Origin: Calditrichia bacterium
GTDB lineage: Bacteria > Calditrichota > Calditrichia > RBG-13-44-9 > J075
Direction: 5' to 3'
Assembly: GCA_020635015.1 (NCBI GenBank)
Contig: JACKAP010000006.1
Span: 124,001-188,000, forward strand
DNA: 64,000 nt
Of the stretch, positions 32,794 through 40,529 are shown piece by piece; within the stretch, counting starts at the first letter, position 1; every line of letters starts with the position of its first letter. The translations under genes and the position numbers were made by a program. Under the pieces are notes generated by a model. The model saw nothing but the letters and a program-made list of their open reading frames with translations. It did not search any database and was not told the DNA's origin.

Positions 32794-33768
32794 ATGAAAA
32801 CACTGTATTTATTACGGCATGCCGCGGCGGAGAAGCAGGCCGGTGGGCAGTTGGACCAGGAACGGTCGCTTACGAAGAAGGGGCGCAAGGATGCCAAAAA
32901 ACTGGCCCGTTTCCTGCGGGAAAAGGGAGTTAAAGCGGATCTGATCATCAGCAGCCCGGCAGTACGGGCCCTGCAAACCGCCAAAATTTATGCCCGTGCC
33001 CTGGACTATTCTGCGAAACGGGTGGCGCAGGATGGGGCGATTTATGAGGGCGGCGATCATCCGGAGGAGAACCTGCTGCTCAATTTGGTGCAGAAATTCG
33101 ATGATCAGCACGAAGCGGTTCTGGTGGTCGGGCATGACCCCCTGATTTCCCAGTTTGCCAGCTACCTGCAGCCTTCTTTCCGGGAATCCTTTTTGCCGGG
33201 AGCGATCGTAGCCCTGAGTTTTCGCAATAAGACCTGGGGAGGGATCGCGCCGGGAAAAGGCAAGGTGGATTTTTATGAATTCCCCGGCCGGCTGGCAAAG
33301 CTGTGGAAGGAGATGGAGCAAAATCTCAGCGGGGAGATCGAAGCACAATTGGGTGCGATTACCGATAAATTCAACCCACTGGTTGGCGAGCAGATGCGCT
33401 CATCATTGCGGAAATCGGGTAAGAAACTGGCCCGCAAATTTGTGAAGATCTACCGTTCGCTGGACGACGCTTCCAAATTGCTGGTTGAGCAGGCCGCTAC
33501 AGCGGGGAAGCAGCCCGCCAAGGCCGCAGCCGAGGCCGCACCGAAGCCTCGCGGCCGGCGCAAGTCGGCGGCGGCTCCGGAAAAGACGCCGAGCAGGCAG
33601 AAATCCCGCAAGTCGGGCACCACAACGACTGCGGCAAAACCCGCCCCGGAGACACCGGCGAAAACGGCCGATCAGCCGGCAAAGCCCCCGGCGAAAAAAA
33701 GCCGCTCCCGCAAACCGGCCACAACCAACCCGGAAAATAAAACGGGCGCGAAGTCAAAAGATAAGTAA
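32794..33768 (+). CDS. SixA-type histidine phosphatase with a histone-H1-like Lys/Ala/Pro tail
   Basis: 324 aa. The histidine-phosphatase domain (1-165) opens LYLLRHAAAEK with catalytic Arg8 and His9; SSPAVRALQTAKIY and VVGHDPLISQF supply the other conserved Arg and His. A helical segment (about 165-230) follows, then a 95-residue tail made almost only of Lys, Ala, Pro, Arg, Ser and Thr (KPAKAAAEAAPKPRGRRK and similar). Such tails resemble histone H1/AlgP and would bind DNA or polyphosphate. SixA enzymes are phosphohistidine phosphatases. It is the last gene of the PPK2-CHAD-ParA group. The tail composition is unlike any neighbouring protein. Confidence 0.88.
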   Translation: MKTLYLLRHAAAEKQAGGQLDQERSLTKKGRKDAKKLARFLREKGVKADLIISSPAVRALQTAKIYARALDYSAKRVAQDGAIYEGGDHPEENLLLNLVQKFDDQHEAVLVVGHDPLISQFASYLQPSFRESFLPGAIVALSFRNKTWGGIAPGKGKVDFYEFPGRLAKLWKEMEQNLSGEIEAQLGAITDKFNPLVGEQMRSSLRKSGKKLARKFVKIYRSLDDASKLLVEQAATAGKQPAKAAAEAAPKPRGRRKSAAAPEKTPSRQKSRKSGTTTTAAKPAPETPAKTADQPAKPPAKKSRSRKPATTNPENKTGAKSKDK

Positions 33769-33789
33769 GTGTCTGAAATATCCGGTTCG

Positions 33790-33874
33790 CTGCCACGATC
33801 TGCAGTTACGCTGGCAGCGATCCGCTGGAGATTGCCACGCCGCAAACAACGCGGCTCGCAATGACCACACCTGA
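33790..33874. repeat. CATTGCGAG-family dispersed repeat, copy 3
   Basis: Contains GGAGATTGCCACGCCGC and the complement of the family head, GCGGCTCGCAATGACCACAC. It is the first of two elements in the gap 33769-34065, the other being the hairpin at 33902-33982. Confidence 0.8.
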
Positions 33875-33901
33875 GTCGGATTTGCCATGATTACATTACC
33901 A

Positions 33902-33982
33902 TGCCGGGGAGCGGCAGAGATCACAGCGCATAGGGTGGGTGCTTTTATCTTTCTTTGGTGTGATCTTTGCCGCTCCCCGGCA
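33902..33982. repeat. 24-bp inverted repeat upstream of rplM
   Basis: Arms 33902-33925 (starting TGCCGGGGAGCGGC) and 33959-33982 pair with one G-T step around a 33-nt loop. It ends 15 nt before the -35 box of the rplM promoter candidate. Confidence 0.85.
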
Positions 33983-33997
33983 GAAATTAAAAAGGGC

Positions 33998-34024
33998 TTG
34001 ACATAACCGGGGTTGGCCTATAAA
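33998..34024 (+). promoter_or_regulatory. Sigma-70-type promoter candidate for the rplM operon
   Basis: TTGACA (33998-34003) and TATAAA (34019-34024) separated by 15 nt, slightly shorter than the 17-nt optimum. The start codon lies 42 nt downstream, with TAAGGAGG between. Confidence 0.6.
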
Positions 34025-34065
34025 TTTGGCGATTCAAAAATTGTGTCGTAAGGAGGACAAGAAAG

Positions 34066-34500
34066 TTGAGAACTGATTTTACTAAGCCCGAAGAGATTCT
34101 TGCGGATCGAAAATGGTATATTGTGGATGCAGCCGACCTGGTGCTCGGGCGGGTGGCTACCAATGTTGCCCGTATTTTACAAGGCAAACACAAGCCGAAT
34201 TATGCGACGCATCAGGACGTGGGTGATTTCGTGGTCGTTATCAATGCGGATAAAGTCCGATTGACTGGTAATAAGGCGAGTCAAAAGACCTATTTCCGTC
34301 ACTCCGGTTATCCCGGCGGCGGGAAAGTGATTCCGTTTCTGCGCATGAAGTCGCGCAAGCCCGAGTATATTATCGAGCATGCGGTTCGCCTGATGCTCCC
34401 CAAGAATGCCCTGGGCCGCAAGATGTTCAAAAAGTTAAAGGTGTACGCAGGGGATCAGCATCCTCATCATGCGCAACATCCGGAACCGATCAAATTTTAG
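34066..34500 (+). CDS. rplM: 50S ribosomal protein L13
   Basis: 144 aa, the usual length. Conserved segments include WYIVDAADLVLGRVAT, LQGKHKPNYATHQDVGDFVV, KVRLTGNKASQKTYFRHSGYPGG and MLPKNALGRKMFKKLKVYAG. The start codon is TTG with a strong TAAGGAGG site upstream; no ATG fits. L13 is an early assembly protein of the large subunit. It is first in the conserved rplM-rpsI pair, followed by rpsB-tsf-pyrH-frr. Confidence 0.97.
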   Translation: MRTDFTKPEEILADRKWYIVDAADLVLGRVATNVARILQGKHKPNYATHQDVGDFVVVINADKVRLTGNKASQKTYFRHSGYPGGGKVIPFLRMKSRKPEYIIEHAVRLMLPKNALGRKMFKKLKVYAGDQHPHHAQHPEPIKF

Positions 34501-34512
34501 TGAGGATATGGT

Positions 34513-34899
34513 ATGGAAGTTTATAATGCGACCGGCCGCCGCAAATCCTCGGTTGCCCGCGTGCGGATCAAGCCGGGAAGCGGCAGGATTACGGTGAACA
34601 ATCGGGAAGTGTTGGATTATTTCCGTCGAGAAACCCTTAAAATGGTAGTGAACCAGCCTTTCGAAGTGACCGATACATTGGGTAAGTTTGATGTGGTAGC
34701 GACGATCCATGGAGGCGGCCTTTCCGGCCAGGCCGGTGCGCTCCGGCTGGGTATTTCCCGCGCCCTGTTGGTCTGGAACCCGGAAATGCGCCCCGAACTG
34801 AAGTCGGCCGGTTTTCTGACCCGTGATCCCCGGGAAGTGGAACGGAAGAAATACGGACAGCCGAAAGCCCGTAAGCACTTCCAATTCTCGAAACGCTAA
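34513..34899 (+). CDS. rpsI: 30S ribosomal protein S9
   Basis: 128 aa. YNATGRRKSSVARVRIKPGSG at the start, GGGLSGQAGALRLGISRAL in the middle and the basic C-terminal tail ending FSKR, whose final Lys-Arg contacts P-site tRNA. It lies 12 bp after rplM and is co-transcribed with it; GAGGATATGGT provides the ribosome binding region. Confidence 0.98.
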   Translation: MEVYNATGRRKSSVARVRIKPGSGRITVNNREVLDYFRRETLKMVVNQPFEVTDTLGKFDVVATIHGGGLSGQAGALRLGISRALLVWNPEMRPELKSAGFLTRDPREVERKKYGQPKARKHFQFSKR

Positions 34900-34988
34900 T
34901 TTCTGTTGTTTTGCTAAATGTCTGCCCCGGAAATGGGGCCTGTTGAATGATTTGATCACACACACTATTTGACCTTTTAAAAAGGGTG

Positions 34989-35015
34989 CTCCGCTGCCGT
35001 GCGGTGGGGTTTTTT
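34989..35015 (+). terminator. Possible terminator or attenuator in the rpsB leader
   Basis: CTCCGC and GCGGTG form a short stem with one mismatch, followed by GGG and six T residues. It lies in the 164-nt gap between rpsI and rpsB and could uncouple the two operons or respond to S2, but the stem is weak. Confidence 0.35.
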
Positions 35016-35063
35016 GAAGGGCGTGAGAATAGTGGTGGTTTAACCCAAAACAAGGAGTTTTAC

Positions 35064-35795
35064 GTGAAAGTTACGATCGAAGATTTGCTTCGAGCGGGTG
35101 TTCATTTCGGACACCTGACCCGCCGTTGGAACCCCAAAATGCGCCAGTACATCTTCATGGAGCGCAATAATATCCACATCGTCGACCTCAACAAGACCAT
35201 GCAGAATCTCAAGGCGGCCTACGACGCCATGCGCGACGTGATTGCTTCCGGAGATGAAGTGATGTTTGTGGGGACCAAGAAACAAGCCCAGACCCTGGTG
35301 CAGGCGGAAGCGGCGCGCTGTGCCATGCCCTACATCACCGAGCGTTGGCTGGGCGGAACCCTGACCAATTTCTCCACCATCAAGAAAAGCATCCGCAAAT
35401 TGGAAGGCCTGGAGAAAAAAGTGCATGACGGCACGGTGGAAAGTCTGACCAAGAAAGAACGCCTGCAAATCGAGCGCGAAATCGCCAAGATGAAAAAAGT
35501 CTTTTCCGGCATCCAGGAAATGAAGCGGATTCCCGGGGCGATCTTCATCGTCGATACCAAAAAAGAGGATATCGCCGTCAAAGAAGCCAAAAAATTGAAT
35601 ATTCCCATTTTTGCGATTGTCGATACCAACTGTGATCCCGACCTGATCGATTATCCGATCCCCGGCAATGATGATTCGGCCAAATCGATCGGATTGATTG
35701 TCAAGACCATGGTCGATGCGGTGCTGGATGCCCAGGCCGAACGGGATGCCAAGCAGGAAGCCAGAGCGGCAAAAGCGGAAAAAGAAAAAGCATAA
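35064..35795 (+). CDS. rpsB: 30S ribosomal protein S2
   Basis: 243 aa from GTG at 35064, with CAAGGAG 6 nt upstream; translation from a farther start would add unrelated leader residues. Family blocks: DLLRAGVHFGHLTRRWNPKM, ERWLGGTLTNFSTIKKSI and AIVDTNCDPDLIDYPIPGND. The C-terminus is Lys/Glu/Ala-rich. S2 is a late-assembling small-subunit protein, and the rpsB-tsf pairing is near-universal. Confidence 0.97.
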   Translation: MKVTIEDLLRAGVHFGHLTRRWNPKMRQYIFMERNNIHIVDLNKTMQNLKAAYDAMRDVIASGDEVMFVGTKKQAQTLVQAEAARCAMPYITERWLGGTLTNFSTIKKSIRKLEGLEKKVHDGTVESLTKKERLQIEREIAKMKKVFSGIQEMKRIPGAIFIVDTKKEDIAVKEAKKLNIPIFAIVDTNCDPDLIDYPIPGNDDSAKSIGLIVKTMVDAVLDAQAERDAKQEARAAKAEKEKA

Positions 35796-35815
35796 GCAAA
35801 GGAGTTACATTCGTT

Positions 35816-36415
35816 ATGGCCAATATTACTGCCAGTATGGTAAAAGAATTAAGAGACATGACCGGCGCCGGCATGATGGATTGCAAGAAAGCCCTGGAGG
35901 AAACCGGTGCCGATGTTGCCAAAGCCGTGGAATATCTGCGTAAAAAAGGGATCGCCAAAGCCGAGAAGAAAGCCAGCCGTGAAGTCAACGACGGCCTGGT
36001 GGAAGCCTACATCCACGCCGGCGGCAAGCTGGGCGTGCTGGTGGAAGTGAACTGCGAGACCGATTTTGTGGCGAAGACCGACCAGTTTAAAGATTTCGTG
36101 CGCAACCTCGCCATGCACATCGCTGCTACCAATCCCTCCAGTATTACCCGGGAAGAGATTCCCGCGGAACTGGTAGAGCGGGAGATGAAAATTTACCGGG
36201 AAAGCGCCCAGGAATCCGGCAAACCCGATCATATCGTCGACAAGATCGCCCAGGGCAAGCTGGAAAAATTTTACGCCGAGACGGTGCTGATGGAGCAGGC
36301 CTATATCCGCGAACCGGATAAAAGCATCAAAGATTTTCTGACCGAGACCATCGGTAAACTGGGCGAAAATATTACCATTCGCCGGTTTGTGCGTTTCCGG
36401 ATCGGAGACGAGTAG
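35816..36415 (+). CDS. tsf: Elongation factor Ts (short form)
   Basis: 199 aa, shorter than the E. coli factor (283) and similar to the Thermus type that works as a dimer. The N-terminal UBA-like domain has MVKELRDMTGAGMMDCKKAL with the conserved MTGAGMMDCKKAL signature; CETDFVAKTDQF marks the core that displaces GDP from EF-Tu. It lies 20 bp after rpsB with a good AAGGAG site. Confidence 0.97.
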   Translation: MANITASMVKELRDMTGAGMMDCKKALEETGADVAKAVEYLRKKGIAKAEKKASREVNDGLVEAYIHAGGKLGVLVEVNCETDFVAKTDQFKDFVRNLAMHIAATNPSSITREEIPAELVEREMKIYRESAQESGKPDHIVDKIAQGKLEKFYAETVLMEQAYIREPDKSIKDFLTETIGKLGENITIRRFVRFRIGDE

Positions 36416-36417
36416 GT

Positions 36418-37137
36418 ATGAGCGCAGCCCCTGTCTACCAGCGGATCCTGTTAAAGCTCAGCGGCGAATCCCTCGCAGGGGAAGCTAAGTATGGTATCAA
36501 TCTGGAGGTCCTCTGCCGGTTTGCAGAGGAAGTGAAGAAGATCTATGAAATGGGCATCGGTGTCGCTCTGGTGATCGGAGGAGGTAATATCTTCCGCGGC
36601 ATTTCCGAAGCGGCACGGGAGATGGACCGGGTTTCCGCCGATTATATGGGCATGCTGGCCACAGTGATCAATTCCATGGCGATGCAGAATGCCCTGGAGA
36701 ACATCGGGGTGGATACCCGGGTGCAAACCGCCATCCCGATGAACCAGATCGCCGAACCGTTCATTCGCCGGAAAGCGATCCGTCACCTGGAAAAAGGCCG
36801 GGTGGTGATTTTCGCCGCCGGAACTGGTAATCCCTATTTCACCACCGACACCGCCGCCGTGCTGCGCGCCATCGAAGTTGAAGCGGAGGTGATCCTGAAG
36901 GGAACCCGGGTAGACGGTGTCTATACCGCTGATCCTGAAAAGGATCCGAATGCGGTGAAGTTCTCGGAGTTGACTTATATGAAAGTTCTGGAAGAGGGGC
37001 TGAAGGTGATGGATACCACTGCTATTACCCTCTCGATGGATAACCGGCTGCCGATTGTGGTTTTTAACATGGAAGAAGCAAATAACCTCAAACGCGTCGT
37101 TTTGGGGGAACCTATCGGAACAAAGGTAAGAGGTTGA
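36418..37137 (+). CDS. pyrH: UMP kinase
   Basis: 239 aa. Amino-acid-kinase fold: RILLKLSGESLAG at the N-terminus (phosphate-binding Lys), VIGGGNIFRG, GTGNPYFTTDTAA and LKGTRVDGVYTADP. It phosphorylates UMP to UDP, is hexameric, and is normally feedback-inhibited by UTP. The start lies 3 bp after the tsf stop, so the genes are coupled, and frr follows directly. Confidence 0.97.
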   Translation: MSAAPVYQRILLKLSGESLAGEAKYGINLEVLCRFAEEVKKIYEMGIGVALVIGGGNIFRGISEAAREMDRVSADYMGMLATVINSMAMQNALENIGVDTRVQTAIPMNQIAEPFIRRKAIRHLEKGRVVIFAAGTGNPYFTTDTAAVLRAIEVEAEVILKGTRVDGVYTADPEKDPNAVKFSELTYMKVLEEGLKVMDTTAITLSMDNRLPIVVFNMEEANNLKRVVLGEPIGTKVRG

Positions 37138-37139
37138 TC

Positions 37140-37700
37140 ATGGCTCTAAAACCCGTATTCAAAGATGCTGATGAACGCATGGCGAAATCGGTTGAGCATG
37201 TGCGCCACGAGCTGGCCCGGGTGCGTACCGGTAGAGCAACACCCGCTTTACTGGATACCGTGAAAGTCGATTATTACGGTACCCAGACCCCGCTGAACCA
37301 GGTCGCGTCCATATCGACGCCGGAGGCGCGCCTGCTGGTAATTCAACCCTGGGAAAAGCGTTTGATTGGCGATATCGAGAAAGCGATCCTTCAGGCCGAC
37401 CTGGGTTTAAACCCCTCCAACGACGGCAATGTGGTGCGGGTGCCCATCCCGGAACTGAGCGAGGAACGCCGCCAGGATCTGCTGAAACTGGTGAAAAAAT
37501 TCTGCGAGGAAGGCCGTATCGCAGTGCGCAATGTGCGGCGCGAGGCGAATGATGCCATCAAAAAGCTGGAAAAGGCCCACGAAATTTCCGAAGACAACAG
37601 CCACGATGCGATCAATGAGATCCAGGAAAAAACCAACGTGCATATTAAAGAAATTGATGACCTTTATGCCATCAAGGAAAAAGAGATTCTGGAAGATTGA
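37140..37700 (+). CDS. frr: Ribosome recycling factor
   Basis: 186 aa from ATG at 37140, 2 bp after the pyrH stop; a TTG two codons earlier is possible but less likely. Signature segments are MAKSVEHVRHELARVRTGRA, PLNQVASIS, LLVIQPWEK and AVRNVRREANDAIKKLEK, forming the three-helix bundle and beta domain. It splits post-termination ribosomes with EF-G. Last gene of the translation block; a strong terminator follows. Confidence 0.97.
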   Translation: MALKPVFKDADERMAKSVEHVRHELARVRTGRATPALLDTVKVDYYGTQTPLNQVASISTPEARLLVIQPWEKRLIGDIEKAILQADLGLNPSNDGNVVRVPIPELSEERRQDLLKLVKKFCEEGRIAVRNVRREANDAIKKLEKAHEISEDNSHDAINEIQEKTNVHIKEIDDLYAIKEKEILED

Positions 37701-37835
37701 GCGCGTTTTTTGTGAATGGGTTGATGGGTAAATGGGGAAAAACGGACGGTGTATCCCAGAGTTCGGAAATTCAATAGCTTCTACTTAGAAGGTTTGATTC
37801 TAACTCCCAAACATAAATTTTGTGAAATGCATAGA

Positions 37836-37859
37836 GCCGGCCGGCAGGCCGGCTTTTTT
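37836..37859 (+). terminator. Rho-independent terminator after frr
   Basis: GCCGGCC (37836-37842), loop GGCA, GGCCGGC (37847-37853), then six T residues. It closes the rpsB-tsf-pyrH-frr operon. Fragments of the TTGATGGGT repeat family (37712-37730) lie just upstream. Confidence 0.85.
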
Positions 37860-37888
37860 GTTATGAACCTGGCAAGCGGGTAAAACGA

Positions 37889-39013
37889 ATGAAACGGAAA
37901 ATCTTGATCATTGCCGGGGAAGTTTCCGGCGATCAGCATGCCGCCGATCTGGTGGGTGAGTTGAAAAAGTTCGATGGCGAAATCGAGTTTGCCGGCATCG
38001 GCGGCGACCGCCTGGCGGCGGAAGGGGTACATCTGCATTATCACCTCTCGCAGTTGGCGGTGCTGGGGTTTAGCGAAATTGTGAAGCACCTGCCGTTTAT
38101 CCGCAAGGTATTGAAACACATGAAGCAGGAATTGAAGGGTGGTGTGCAGGCGGTGATCCTGGTGGATTATCCCGGCTTTAACCTGCGGGTGGCCCGGCTC
38201 GCCCGGGAAGCCGGGGTGCCGGTGATCTATTATATCAGTCCCCAATTATGGGCCTGGGGCGAAAAGCGGGTGGAAAAAATGCGCCGCTACGTCGATCTGC
38301 TGCTGGTGCTGTTCCGCTTCGAAGTGGAATTCTATCGCCGGCACGGCATCACCGCCCATTTTGCCGGACATCCGCTGATTGACCAGATCCCGGCGGAGGC
38401 CGATAGCGCCGAATTCCGCCGTGCCCACGACTTGCCGCCGGATGTGCCGATCCTGGGGCTGTTCCCCGGCTCGCGGGAGATGGAAGTGCGCAAATTGCTG
38501 CCGGTGATGATTGCCGCGGCGGAGACGGTGCAGTCGCGCCACGCCTGCATCCCGGTGATCGCCCGGGTATCGCACCTGCCGGCGGCGCTCTATGAGGATG
38601 CGCTGAGCGGCCGTACTGCCATTCCGATGGTGGAAAACCGCAGTCACCTGCTGATGCGCCACGCCCATGTGGCGCTGGTGGCCAGCGGCACCGCGACCCT
38701 GGAACTGGGGTATCTGCAGACTCCCATGGCGGTGCTTTATACGGTGTCGCCTTTTACTTACTGGCTGGGAAAGCGTCTCATTAAAATCAACAACATCGCC
38801 CTGGCCAACATTGTGGCCGGTAAAACCGTGGTGCCGGAGTTTATTCAGCAGCAAGTGACGGTGGAGCCGGTCAGCGCCGCCATCAGCCGCTACTTTAGCG
38901 ACGAGCGCTATTACCAATCAGTGCGGGAGCAACTGGGCGCCGTCAGGCAGGCCCTGGGAGAACCCGGCGCCTCCCAACGCGCCGCGGAAAAGATATGGGC
39001 ATTTCTGAAGTAG
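37889..39013 (+). CDS. lpxB: Lipid-A-disaccharide synthase
   Basis: 374 aa, a typical length. GT-B fold of family GT19: ILIIAGEVSGDQHAADL at the N-terminus, VILVDYPGFNLRVARLAR, YYISPQLWAWGEKRVEKM, and GTATLELGYLQTPMAVLY in the nucleotide-binding C-terminal half. It condenses UDP-diacylglucosamine with lipid X to form the lipid A disaccharide at the inner membrane, showing that the organism builds LPS. It stands apart from other lpx genes. The coding end lies inside a palindrome shared with the convergent small gene. Confidence 0.95.
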   Translation: MKRKILIIAGEVSGDQHAADLVGELKKFDGEIEFAGIGGDRLAAEGVHLHYHLSQLAVLGFSEIVKHLPFIRKVLKHMKQELKGGVQAVILVDYPGFNLRVARLAREAGVPVIYYISPQLWAWGEKRVEKMRRYVDLLLVLFRFEVEFYRRHGITAHFAGHPLIDQIPAEADSAEFRRAHDLPPDVPILGLFPGSREMEVRKLLPVMIAAAETVQSRHACIPVIARVSHLPAALYEDALSGRTAIPMVENRSHLLMRHAHVALVASGTATLELGYLQTPMAVLYTVSPFTYWLGKRLIKINNIALANIVAGKTVVPEFIQQQVTVEPVSAAISRYFSDERYYQSVREQLGAVRQALGEPGASQRAAEKIWAFLK

Positions 39014-39039
39014 GGGCGAGTCGCGACTGGCCCCTACTT
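39008..39039. terminator. Palindrome shared by the ends of two convergent genes
   Basis: AAGTAGGGGC (39008-39017) and GCCCCTACTT (39030-39039) surround the self-complementary AGTCGCGACT. It contains the lpxB stop codon on one side and the last bases of the minus-strand small gene on the other, so it may terminate both transcripts. Confidence 0.6.
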
Positions 39040-39292
39040 ATTCGCAGTACGCTTCCACCTCCGGTGTATCTTCCCGCGAATACACGATCTTGCGGATGGT
39101 CTCGGTCGATAAATACCCGAATTCCCGCTGCAGCAGCTCGATGATGACTTTGGGCTTATGGCGGTTTTTTAAATGATTGAACTTCTCCCGGATGTAATGA
39201 TCGCGGATGGCCCGCTCGTTGAGAAATCCCTTCTCCCAGAGCTGCCGGAACAGATCATCATCCAGATAATCCCGCAACGGATTACTACGCAT
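39038..39292 (-). CDS. Small uncharacterised acidic/basic helical protein
   Basis: 84 aa from MRSNPLRDYL, chosen because AAAGGAGG lies 5 nt upstream; the open frame continues farther upstream only through a dispersed repeat. The sequence is charged and predicted helical (DDDLFRQLWEKGFLNERAIR, HYIREKFNHL). Its second half, KVIIELLQREFGYLSTETIR, reads like a helix-turn-helix, suggesting a small DNA-binding protein. No cysteine pairs, signal or membrane segment. I do not recognise the family. The strong ribosome binding site and clean codon pattern argue that it is real. Confidence 0.6.
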   Translation of the reverse strand: MRSNPLRDYLDDDLFRQLWEKGFLNERAIRDHYIREKFNHLKNRHKPKVIIELLQREFGYLSTETIRKIVYSREDTPEVEAYCE

Positions 39293-39434
39293 CAGTACCT
39301 CCTTTGGAAATGAAATAGTGAAAGTAATGTTCTGACTCAAATGCGTAGTAGCAATTAATGTGGTGCGAGCCTCCTGGTATCGGTTGATGATTTGACTGAT
39401 GTTGCGCGTCGTACCCCGGAACGCAACGCGGGCA

Positions 39435-39560
39435 GTCATTGCGAGGCGTTTTGTGCCGAAGCAATCTCCTGCGAGGTGCACCCATCGGCAGTATCGTTGG
39501 AAGCGATCGTCGGGAGATTGCCGCGCCGCAAAAAAACGCGGCTCGCAATGACGACACCTG
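39435..39560. repeat. Composite CATTGCGAG-family element with two inverted arms
   Basis: One arm begins AGTCATTGCGAGGCGTTTTG and the other ends ACGCGGCTCGCAATGACGAC; GCAATCTCC and GGAGATTGCC words face each other inside. At about 125 bp it is the longest member of the family and resembles a small non-autonomous mobile element. The rest of the 622-nt gap 39293-39914 contains a perfect hairpin (39792-39850) and AT-rich DNA without a recognisable gene. Confidence 0.8.
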
Positions 39561-39791
39561 TTTATTGCGTAACATCAGTTCATAAACTAAATAGAGCAAC
39601 TCAGGCGGGTAACGTTAAATCGATAACGTCCGTTAACAGTTGGTTAAACTTTACACTTTCATAAAATCTAAAATTCCCCTACCTAAAAAACAAGGGATTT
39701 TTTCCCCCCTGATTTAGCGGTTGTTGACATTTAGCCAGCACACACCCATGCAAAACCTAACCGAAGTGTGATATCTCCGAGACTCCCGATT

Positions 39792-39850
39792 TTTCCAAGG
39801 CGGGGTTGGGGAATGATGCCGTTTGTCATTCCCCAACCCCGCCTTGGAAA
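39792..39850. repeat. Perfect 25-bp inverted repeat, 9-nt loop, upstream of the ccm operon
   Basis: Arms 39792-39816 and 39826-39850 are exact complements (left arm TTTCCAAGGCGGGG...), with loop TGCCGTTTG. It lies 64 nt before the ccmA start in a divergent gap, so it is either promoter DNA or 5' leader RNA. Confidence 0.9.
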
Positions 39851-39914
39851 GAATTGAAATAGTGTTTTGTATTCCGGAAAAAGAATGTAAATTGTGGCCC
39901 GAAAAGGATCTGAG

Positions 39915-40529
39915 ATGATGAAACTGGTTGCACGGGACATCGAAAAGAAGTTTAACCGCCGGCGAGTGCTGACCCGCATTAACTTTGAGTTGGAGGGTGC
40001 CGCTTCTCTGGTGATCACCGGAATCAACGGCGCCGGTAAAACCACTCTGATCAAAATTCTCAGTGGATTGCTCTCTCCCACCAGCGGCGAGGTGAGCTAT
40101 TATCTGGACAATACTGCGATTCCCCGCGAGCAGGTGTACCGTCATATCGGCCTGGTAGGTCCCTACCTCCAGCTTTACCGGGATCTCACCGCCTGGGAAA
40201 ATCTCGCCTTTTTTGCCAAAGCCCGCACCGGCGGGGTGGACCGCCAGCGTATTTTGGCTTTGCTGGAACGGTTCGGTTTAAAAGGCCGGCAGATGGACCC
40301 CCTGAAGAGCTATTCTTCCGGGATGCTTCAGCGTGTCAAGTATGTGATGGCCTTGTACGACCAACCGCGGGTGCTCTTCCTCGACGAGCCGACCTCCAAT
40401 CTTGACGAGGCCGGGAAACAACTGGTGTATGAGGTGGTGCAGGCGCAGAAACGGGACCATATTGTGATTATTGCGACCAATGAACCTGAGGAGATTCGTC
40501 TTGCCGAGAAGCGTGTGGATGTTGCTTAA
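39915..40529 (+). CDS. ccmA: Haem exporter ATP-binding protein CcmA
   Basis: 204 aa from ATG ATG after AAAGGATCTGAG. ABC ATPase with Walker A GINGAGKTT, signature YSSGMLQRVKYV, Walker B VLFLDEPTSNLD and the H-loop region given as VIIATNEPEE, where the usual switch His is replaced by Asn. With CcmB it forms the haem-handling ABC complex that releases holo-CcmE. The 3' end overlaps ccmB by 11 bp. Confidence 0.9.
   Translation: MMKLVARDIEKKFNRRRVLTRINFELEGAASLVITGINGAGKTTLIKILSGLLSPTSGEVSYYLDNTAIPREQVYRHIGLVGPYLQLYRDLTAWENLAFFAKARTGGVDRQRILALLERFGLKGRQMDPLKSYSSGMLQRVKYVMALYDQPRVLFLDEPTSNLDEAGKQLVYEVVQAQKRDHIVIIATNEPEEIRLAEKRVDVA

Noticed and set aside
39435..39560. Insertion sequence with terminal inverted repeats
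   Set aside because: The interior is too short and has no transposase frame; at most it is a non-autonomous element.
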